Part shown: piece by piece, positions 1 through 4,340 of the stretch
How the letters are laid out: the number at the start of each line of letters is the position of its first letter
How positions within the stretch are numbered: the stretch's first letter is position 1
Assembly: GCA_964461325.1 (NCBI GenBank)
Contig: CAYWTW010000038.1
Coordinates: 1-6,840 of the forward strand
Source: CAYUVV01 sp964461325
GTDB taxonomy: Bacteria > Patescibacteriota > Minisyncoccia > Phycocordibacterales > JACOZG01
Direction of reading: 5' to 3'
DNA length: 6,840 bases
The notes under the pieces: model-generated
What the model saw: only the letters and a program-made list of their open reading frames with translations
Told to the model about the DNA's origin: nothing
Databases searched by the model: none
Translations under genes and position numbers: made by a program

Positions 1-356
1 AAGTTCTCCACCTCACCCACGTTGACCCCATTACTAGGCAAGAAACCTGGGAACCGATCGGTCTCTCCCCAGATGATCCCATTGCTTACGGCGAGCGGGT
101 GAAGCTGGATTCGTCGCCGAGCGTGGGCGCGGCCTACTATCGCTGGCGCGAGGACGGGAAGCTGATCAGCACCAAGCCGAGCGAGATTCGCACGTACACG
201 GGGCCGAAGACGATCCAGGTCTCGCTGCAAGTTTACAACGCCTCGGCGACGGAGTCGGATACGGCGGCGAGGACGGTTCATGTCGATAGTGGGCTCGATG
301 TCCTAAGCGTGCTCACGACTGGGGGGGGATGCGCGAGGTGTCGCGATCGACGGTGA
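1..356 (+). CDS. Surface-type protein, PKD/Ig-like domain, 5'-truncated and ending at a frameshift
   Basis: The reading frame is open from the first complete codon at position 3, so the gene starts upstream of the window; the GTG at 99 is only an internal codon. The translation from about base 75 to 285 reads like a PKD/Ig-like beta-sandwich: a GERVKLDSS strand, a YYRWREDGKLIS core with the buried Trp, then a VSLQVYNASATESDTAARTVHV strand pair. Such domains are extracellular adhesion or spacer modules. After it comes DVLSVLTTGG, the first strand of a LVIVD-type propeller blade, which then collapses into a short junk tail (CARCRDRR) before a TGA at 354-356. The tail results from the eight-G run at 321-328; the true continuation is in the frame of the next entry. 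The signal peptide, if any, is outside the window. Domain assignment is by eye and moderately sure. Confidence 0.6.
   Translation, partial: VLHLTHVDPITRQETWEPIGLSPDDPIAYGERVKLDSSPSVGAAYYRWREDGKLISTKPSEIRTYTGPKTIQVSLQVYNASATESDTAARTVHVDSGLDVLSVLTTGGGCARCRDRR
321..328 (+). other. Eight-G homopolymer, site of a +1 frameshift
   Basis: The upstream frame reads DVLSVLTTGG into this run and the downstream frame reads GGDARGVAIDGD out of it. Removing one G (seven instead of eight) joins the two ORFs into one continuous LVIVD blade. The run is either a homopolymer-length sequencing or assembly error, a genuine inactivating mutation, or a phase-variable tract. The sequence alone cannot decide among these. 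Confidence 0.8.
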
Positions 357-369
357 CATCGCTTGGATC

Positions 370-1245
370 GTGCGCGTGTCGCAGCAGCTTGTGGCGGTGA
401 ATGTCGCTGACCCAATGAATCTGTACCGTGAGGTTGTAATTCCGTCTCGCCCAGGGTGGAATGTCGCGGCGGCCAACGGAACAGTCTATCTAGCAGTTTC
501 GACCGCAGGCCTCGATATTTATGAAGACGCGATCAATGAGCAAGGACGACGCTACTGGAACTACAACTCTACGGCGGTCGACGGACAAGTAGTTTATGAT
601 GTGAACGTCGTTGGTAACCTGGCAATCCTCGCGGCCGGACCAGCCGGGCTTAAGCTTCTTGATGTTTCCAATCCGGCTGCAGTGCGAGTGGTCGGACAAG
701 TCGCGATGCCGTCCGGCGCGAAAGCAATGTGGCTGGCAAGTAATACGGGGCAAGCCGTTGTGACGGACGACCGAGGCTACGTGCATCTTGTGGACCTTTC
801 GGATTTCGATACGGTCCATCCTGCTCCTCGCTCGGTGCAAATCGCGCGAACGGTACCAACAAGCGGTGTTGCTTCTCAAATCGAGCTGGTCAATTCAGGG
901 TTGTTCGGCTCCCTGAGTTCTGCGGGATTGGATTTGTTTTTGCTGGTTGGGGGGGAGTTCCGACGGACTGCAACCGTCGACACGGTGGCACTCGGGGGTC
1001 GCCCTGCGGACAGTTTCTACATTGCTAATAGCACACTCTTTGTCGCTTACTCTAATGGTGGCGTCTGGCCATTTGAGCTTCATGCCCTGAATGTGGTTGA
1101 CGCTGAGGCTCCGTACGTGCTCCAATCCATCGAGAGTGCGGGCGAAGTAGCTGGAATTATCAAAGGAGCCGTTCCGTACGATGGTAGCGTGCTTTGGTGT
1201 AGCAGCGCCCACGACTTGTTCTCCATGTCGTACGGTACGCGCTAA
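370..1245 (+). CDS. LVIVD-repeat beta-propeller protein, C-terminal part of the frameshifted gene
   Basis: This is the continuation of the preceding ORF. Its frame is open from 307, and meaningful sequence (GDARGVAIDGDIAWIVRV) already runs from base 325, upstream of the nominal GTG at 370, which is therefore probably not a real start. The protein shows repeated blades of LVIVD type: GNLAILAAGPAGLKLLDVSNP, followed by VRVVGQVAMPSGAKAMWLAS and then GYVHLVDLSD, with weaker copies around VALGGRPADSFYIANSTLFV and the C-terminal AGIIKGAVPYDGSVLWCSS. LVIVD repeats build beta-propellers in secreted or surface proteins, of mostly unknown ligand. No membrane anchor or sorting signal is visible at the C-terminus. 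Leucine codons here are mainly CTT and CTG, unlike the TTG/CTC-rich genes later in the window. The gene ends with TAA and converges on the HIT gene. Confidence 0.6.
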   Translation: MRVSQQLVAVNVADPMNLYREVVIPSRPGWNVAAANGTVYLAVSTAGLDIYEDAINEQGRRYWNYNSTAVDGQVVYDVNVVGNLAILAAGPAGLKLLDVSNPAAVRVVGQVAMPSGAKAMWLASNTGQAVVTDDRGYVHLVDLSDFDTVHPAPRSVQIARTVPTSGVASQIELVNSGLFGSLSSAGLDLFLLVGGEFRRTATVDTVALGGRPADSFYIANSTLFVAYSNGGVWPFELHALNVVDAEAPYVLQSIESAGEVAGIIKGAVPYDGSVLWCSSAHDLFSMSYGTR

Positions 1246-1274
1246 GACCAAACATCAGCTCGGTTGGCCTCCGG

Positions 1275-1293
1275 CAAGGTTAAACCTTGACAT
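1275..1293. repeat. Palindromic repeat, degenerate copy (19 bases shared with the recJ copy)
   Basis: The 19 bases at 1275-1293 are identical to 2308-2326 inside recJ. The inner 15 bases (1275-1289) form a perfect palindrome, CAAGGTT and AACCTTG around a central A. The outer right arm GACAT is kept, but the expected left end ATGT is replaced by CCGG at 1271-1274, so this copy is decayed or cut on one side. It sits in the 47-base gap between two convergent genes and its last base touches the HIT stop codon (1293-1295 on the minus strand). A 5-bp stem with a 5-base loop could form on either strand, but no T-run follows, so I do not call it a terminator. Confidence 0.85.
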
Positions 1294-1658
1294 TAGATTT
1301 TTTCGCGTATTTTCTCGGCATTATCCTTGATATTAGTCTTATCGCCCACGGTTGACTGCGGCGCCGGGAAAACCCAGATGTGGGCGTGCGGAACTTCGTC
1401 GCCCATAATTTTTGAGAAAATCATTTCTTGGTTGAAAGCCCGTTGTTGAGCGCGAGCGATTTTGGCCGCGATTTCAAAATATGCGCCGACCTTTGGTACT
1501 TGCCAGACCCAGCGATAATGTTTTTTGGGGATGACTTGGCTGTGGCCGGGGGATTGGGGGTGAATATCGAGAAAGGCCAAAAAATTTTCATCTTCATAAA
1601 CAATTTCCGCCGGAATTTTTTTGGTGGCAATTTGGCAAAAGACGCAATGTTTATCCAT
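1293..1658 (-). CDS. HIT-family nucleotide hydrolase/transferase-like protein with HxHxW motif
   Basis: HIT (histidine triad) proteins cleave or transfer nucleoside phosphates and phosphoramidates in the cytoplasm through a covalent nucleotidyl-His intermediate. From the ATG at 1658 the protein is 121 aa, normal for the family. It has the N-terminal CVFC pair (C5, C8), the AEIVYEDENFLAFLDIHPQSPGHSQVIPKKH core with H47, and the C-terminal motif PHAHIWVFP with H91 and H93. C5, C8, H47 and H91 fit the four-ligand zinc site seen in some bacterial HIT proteins. The middle histidine, the usual nucleophile, is present, but the third triad His is Trp (W95). A GTG at 1667 would add three residues (MRH); I prefer the ATG because MDKHCVFC is the usual way these proteins begin and a GAGG lies just upstream. 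It is divergent from recJ with a 33-base gap and ends on the palindromic repeat. Its base composition is more AT-rich than its neighbours. Exact substrate cannot be inferred. Confidence 0.93.
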   Translation of the reverse strand: MDKHCVFCQIATKKIPAEIVYEDENFLAFLDIHPQSPGHSQVIPKKHYRWVWQVPKVGAYFEIAAKIARAQQRAFNQEMIFSKIMGDEVPHAHIWVFPAPQSTVGDKTNIKDNAEKIREKI

Positions 1659-1667
1659 ATGCCTCAC

Positions 1668-1696
1668 ATTCTATGTTAAAATCTGGCGTCTATGAA
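1668..1696 (-). promoter_or_regulatory. Predicted HIT-gene promoter
   Basis: On the minus strand, TTCATA (1691-1696; 4/6 to the -35 consensus) and TAGAAT (1668-1673; 5/6 to the -10 consensus) are separated by exactly 17 bases. Transcription would begin near 1661, only about three bases before the ATG at 1658, so the mRNA would be almost leaderless. The -35 element overlaps the recJ start codon. Confidence 0.4.
1677..1682 (+). promoter_or_regulatory. Predicted -10 element for recJ
   Basis: TAAAAT matches five of six bases of the -10 consensus and would place transcription start near 1689, about three bases before the recJ ATG at 1692. No convincing -35 element is visible. No Shine-Dalgarno sequence precedes the start, which fits a leaderless or near-leaderless message. 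Confidence 0.35.
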
Positions 1697-3410
1697 GCGT
1701 TGGCGCGTCCGTCCCGATCCACCCTCCGATTTTCTACCTGACGAATCGCCGTTGGCGCGCCGTCTCTTGTTCGCCCGCGGCGTAACTGACGGGACGGCCG
1801 CTCGCTCATGGCTCGCGCCCGATTACGAACGTGATCTCCACGACCCCTTCCTGCTCACCGATATGTCAGTGGCTGTGGCGCGTTTGGCGCGGGCGCTCGC
1901 CCAGCAAGAATTCATTGCCGTGTTTGGTGACTACGATGCCGACGGGACGCTCGCCACGGCCGTGCTCGTTGAGGCCTGGCGGCAACTGGGCGGGCGCGAA
2001 CCGATAGTTTACATTCCCGATCGGCATGAAGAGGCCTACGGTTTGAGCGTCGCGGTCGTCCGCCAATTGGCTGACCAAGGAGTTAAGGTTTTGGTTACGG
2101 TCGATTGCGGCATCAGCAATTACGAGGAAGTTAAATTGGCGAACGAGCTCGGCCTCGAGGTCATCATCACCGACCATCATCTGCCACCGCCCGCCTTGCC
2201 GCCGGCGCTGGCCGCGATTAATCCTAAGCGCGAAGGCGATGAGTACCCCGAGAAAATGCTTTGCGGCGCGGGGGTTGCTTTCAAACTGGCGCAAGCTCTC
2301 TCGATGTCAAGGTTAAACCTTGACATGAAGAAGGGGTGGGAAAAGTGGCTTCTAGATTTGGTGGCGGTGGCGACGGTGGCTGACATGGTGCCGCTTGTGG
2401 GCGAAAATCGAGCCCTTGTTCACTTCGGTCTTAAGGTTTTGCGCCGGACAAGGCGGCCCGGTCTGCGCGCCCTGCTCCGCGCGCTCCGTTTGCCCGCGAG
2501 CGCGGTGAGCGAAGACGACATTGGTTTTATGATCGGCCCCCGTTTGAATTCGGCTAGTCGGATGTCGCACGGGTCAGAGGCCTACCGCTTGGCCGTAACC
2601 AGCGATGAGAGCGAGGCCGAAAATTTGGCCGAGCATTTGATGAATAAAAATCAAGAACGGCGGGATCTGGTAGCGGTTATTTTGGAAGCCGTGGCGGCGA
2701 CTCACGACTGGTCGGTTCGGGCATCGGGGCCAGTTTTGGTCGTGGGGGAGCCGGATTGGTCACTTGGTGTTTTGGGTTTGACGGCTAATCGCGTGGTGGA
2801 AAAGTATGGTCGGACGACTTTTCTGTGGGGGAAAAATGGTCAGGGTTTGGTGCGGGGTTCTTGCCGTTCGGCGGGCGACGTGAACGTGGTGGAATTAATG
2901 CGCGCGGCCGGCGGACGGGAATTTTTTAGCGATTTCGGCGGCCATCAAATGGCGGGCGGTTTTGCGCTCGCGGCCGAACGTCTGCCCGAGTTGGAAACGC
3001 GTTTGAACGAGGCTCACGCCACCCTCGATCCCTTGCCGTTGATTGCTGACGAGTTGGTAGCCGACGCGGCTTTTGAGTTGCCCGACCTCACTTGGGCGAT
3101 TTATGAGGAGATTGAGCGTTTGGCGCCCTACGGCTTGGATAACCCCAAACCCGTTTTGTTTTTACCCGGCCTGACGATCGCGCGAGTGCGGCAATTCGGC
3201 CGCGAGCGAGCGCATTTGGGTTTGGATTTGGCTCCCGAGATGGGAGAGACGCGCGAGGCGATAAAATTTTTTGCCGGGCCGGGCGACTTTGGCGACTGGC
3301 CGTTAACGCCCGGAACGCGCGTCGACTTGCTCGCCAATCTGGAAAAAAGCGTCTTCCGGTCCCGCCCCGAATTACGTTTGCGGATTGTCGACCTCCGTCC
3401 GGCCGAGTAG
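1692..3410 (+). CDS. recJ: RecJ single-stranded-DNA-specific 5'-3' exonuclease
   Basis: RecJ degrades single-stranded DNA 5' to 3' in recombinational, mismatch and base-excision repair, using two metal ions. The 572-aa length is full for the family. The DHH domain carries motif I GDYDADG (D80, D82, D84), motif II VTVDCG (D138), motif III TDHH (D161-H163) and motif IV TVADMVPL (D231). The DHHA1 domain follows, with LGVLGLTANR (about 358-367) and the substrate-binding FGGHQMAGG (about 415-423). The C-terminal part from about 455, with LAPYGLDNPKPVLF and the closing LRLRIVDLRP, is the OB-fold domain. All catalytic residues I can place are present, so it should be active. Residues 205-212 are encoded by a perfect 23-bp palindromic repeat placed in the variable linker before motif IV. 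The ATG at 1692 gives a normal N-terminus (MKRWRVRP). The RNase H gene starts nine bases after its TAG stop, so the two are probably co-transcribed. Confidence 0.97.
   Translation: MKRWRVRPDPPSDFLPDESPLARRLLFARGVTDGTAARSWLAPDYERDLHDPFLLTDMSVAVARLARALAQQEFIAVFGDYDADGTLATAVLVEAWRQLGGREPIVYIPDRHEEAYGLSVAVVRQLADQGVKVLVTVDCGISNYEEVKLANELGLEVIITDHHLPPPALPPALAAINPKREGDEYPEKMLCGAGVAFKLAQALSMSRLNLDMKKGWEKWLLDLVAVATVADMVPLVGENRALVHFGLKVLRRTRRPGLRALLRALRLPASAVSEDDIGFMIGPRLNSASRMSHGSEAYRLAVTSDESEAENLAEHLMNKNQERRDLVAVILEAVAATHDWSVRASGPVLVVGEPDWSLGVLGLTANRVVEKYGRTTFLWGKNGQGLVRGSCRSAGDVNVVELMRAAGGREFFSDFGGHQMAGGFALAAERLPELETRLNEAHATLDPLPLIADELVADAAFELPDLTWAIYEEIERLAPYGLDNPKPVLFLPGLTIARVRQFGRERAHLGLDLAPEMGETREAIKFFAGPGDFGDWPLTPGTRVDLLANLEKSVFRSRPELRLRIVDLRPAE
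2304..2326. repeat. Perfect 23-bp palindromic repeat inside recJ
   Basis: The left arm ATGTCAAGGTT (2304-2314) is the exact reverse complement of the right arm at 2316-2326, around a central A at 2315. In the recJ frame it encodes M-S-R-L-N-L-D-M (residues 205-212) with no stop or frameshift. It lies between the FKLAQAL helix and the LLDLVAVATVADMVPL motif, a stretch that varies in length in RecJ proteins. The RNA could fold into a 9-bp stem with a 5-base loop. A 19-base identical copy is at 1275-1293. Confidence 0.9.
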
Positions 3411-3419
3411 AATGAATTG

Positions 3420-3872
3420 ATGACCAAACTCATTCTTTTCACTGACGGGGGCGCACGGGGGAACCCCGGTCCGGCCGGCGCGGGGGCCGTAATTCAAAAC
3501 CCCGCCGGCGCGATTTTGCAGGAAGCGCGTCAAGCGCTGGGCGAAATGACGAACAACGAAGCCGAGTACCGCGCTCTGCTTCTTGGTTTGGAAACAATTA
3601 AAAAATTGGTCGGCAAAGAGAAAACTAAAAGCACAGAGATAGAGGCGCGCCTAGATAGTGAGCTCATCGTCAAACAACTGCGGGGTGAGTACCAGATTAA
3701 AGAAGAAAACCTGCAACCCCTATTTATCAAAGTTTGGAATCTCCGCGTGGCCTACTTTCCCAAACTAACTTTCAAACATATTCCGCGCGCCGAGAATCAC
3801 CGCGCCGACGAGCTCGCGAATCTGGCGATGGACGAGGCCGCTAGCGCCACAACCAAAAAACCCTTGTTTTAA
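3420..3872 (+). CDS. rnhA: Ribonuclease HI, short form
   Basis: RNase HI cuts the RNA strand of RNA-DNA hybrids, removing primers and R-loops. Numbered from the ATG at 3420 (150 aa), the four acidic catalytic residues are all visible: D9 in FTDGGARGNPGPAG, E47 in TNNEAEYRAL, D79 in ARLDSELIVKQL, and D130 in PRAENHRADELAN, with H127 next to the last. The basic protrusion of E. coli RNase HI between the third and fourth motifs appears absent, as in the short bacterial/archaeal-type RNase HI group. The short tail AASATTKKPLF looks unstructured. A TTG at 3417 would add one residue, but the family normally starts directly at MxKLILFTDGG, so I chose the ATG. No Shine-Dalgarno sequence is evident; translation is probably coupled to recJ, which ends nine bases upstream. 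The stop codon lies inside the hairpin terminator of the opposite gene. Confidence 0.95.
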   Translation: MTKLILFTDGGARGNPGPAGAGAVIQNPAGAILQEARQALGEMTNNEAEYRALLLGLETIKKLVGKEKTKSTEIEARLDSELIVKQLRGEYQIKEENLQPLFIKVWNLRVAYFPKLTFKHIPRAENHRADELANLAMDEAASATTKKPLF

Positions 3873-3877
3873 GGGTT
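3855..3877 (-). terminator. Predicted Rho-independent terminator of the SpeD-like gene
   Basis: The inverted repeat AACCCTT (3859-3865) and AAGGGTT (3871-3877) forms a 7-bp stem with a 5-base loop. On the minus strand it is followed by a T-run from the A tract at 3855-3860, part of which also pairs in the stem. It sits 18 bases after the SpeD-like stop codon and overlaps the 3' end of the RNase H gene. On the plus strand the downstream sequence (ATCTTT) is a poor U-tract, so any effect there would be weaker. Confidence 0.55.
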
Positions 3878-3894
3878 ATCTTTGGCCGTTGCGC

Positions 3895-4272
3895 CTAATT
3901 TCTAAAATAATGGCGGGTTTTGACGCGGCCGGCTTGGAGGAAGTCGCGGCAAAAGTTTTCGGCCGCGGCCGGCTCAAAAAATTTACAAGAAAAGACATCG
4001 ATGAAAGCGCGATTTTTGGTTTCGTCAAAGTGCATGGTAATTGATGACGTCTCAATAAACTGCATCGCCGAGTAGCCCTCAAGCGCGCCTTCGGCGAAGC
4101 GTTGAATCAGCGGTTTGCCGAACTTTTTCATTTCAATGGCGGCGCAGAGACCGTCAATTAATTCGCGGATTTTCTGGGGATCGCGGATAAATGGGGGATG
4201 GCAGTCGTATAAATCGATTGAAGCCACCATCCCCCAACACTGTTCGGTATCGTAATCTTGTTTTAGACTCAT
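3895..4272 (-). CDS. speD: SpeD-like S-adenosylmethionine decarboxylase, atypical cleavage motif
   Basis: S-adenosylmethionine decarboxylase makes the aminopropyl donor for spermidine; the proenzyme cleaves itself to create a pyruvoyl group from an internal serine. From the ATG at 4272 the protein is 125 aa, close to the small bacterial SpeD. The C-terminal half fits the family: IETSSITMHFDETKNRAFI followed by DVFSCKFFEP. The serine (S76), the downstream His (H81, five residues later) and Cys (C96, fifteen after the His) keep the spacing of the pyruvoyl Ser, catalytic His and catalytic Cys of Thermotoga SpeD. The usual Glu-Ser-His cleavage site is Thr-Ser-Ser here. The N-terminal half (WGMVASIDLYDCHPPFIRD, then FGKPLIQRFAEGALEGYSAMQ) differs from classical SpeD. 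A GTG at 4302 would add ten residues; I prefer the ATG because conserved-looking sequence begins after it. No other polyamine gene is nearby, so the role in vivo is open. Confidence 0.8.
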   Translation of the reverse strand: MSLKQDYDTEQCWGMVASIDLYDCHPPFIRDPQKIRELIDGLCAAIEMKKFGKPLIQRFAEGALEGYSAMQFIETSSITMHFDETKNRAFIDVFSCKFFEPAAAENFCRDFLQAGRVKTRHYFRN

Positions 4273-4311
4273 TACACTGGGGCCAGAGGCCCGGTTAACC
4301 ACTAAAGTCCA

Positions 4312-4340
4312 ATTATAGTTAAGGTGGAGGCAAAAGTTAA
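4312..4340 (-). promoter_or_regulatory. Predicted promoter of the SpeD-like gene
   Basis: On the minus strand a perfect TATAAT (4312-4317) lies 17 bases after TTAACT (4335-4340; 4/6 to the -35 consensus). Transcription would start near 4305, giving a leader of about 33 bases to the ATG at 4272, or essentially none to the GTG at 4302. The -35 element is inside the beginning of the divergent ComEC reading frame. Confidence 0.55.
4314..4319 (+). promoter_or_regulatory. Predicted -10 element for the ComEC operon, overlapping the divergent one
   Basis: TATAGT matches five of six bases of the -10 consensus and shares four bases with the TATAAT of the opposite promoter. It would start transcription at about 4326, on top of the GTG proposed as the ComEC start (4324). 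No good -35 is visible at the correct distance. If real, the two promoters exclude each other; if not, the ComEC start lies downstream or its promoter is elsewhere. Confidence 0.25.

Noticed and set aside
949..955. Second G-run (seven G) in the LVIVD gene as another frameshift.
   Set aside because: The frame reads smoothly through it (LLVGGEFRR) and both sides look like the same protein.
3961..3970. Ten-base palindrome GGCCGCGGCC.
   Set aside because: It falls within the SpeD-like coding region, is made only of G and C, and does not recur as a unit in the window.
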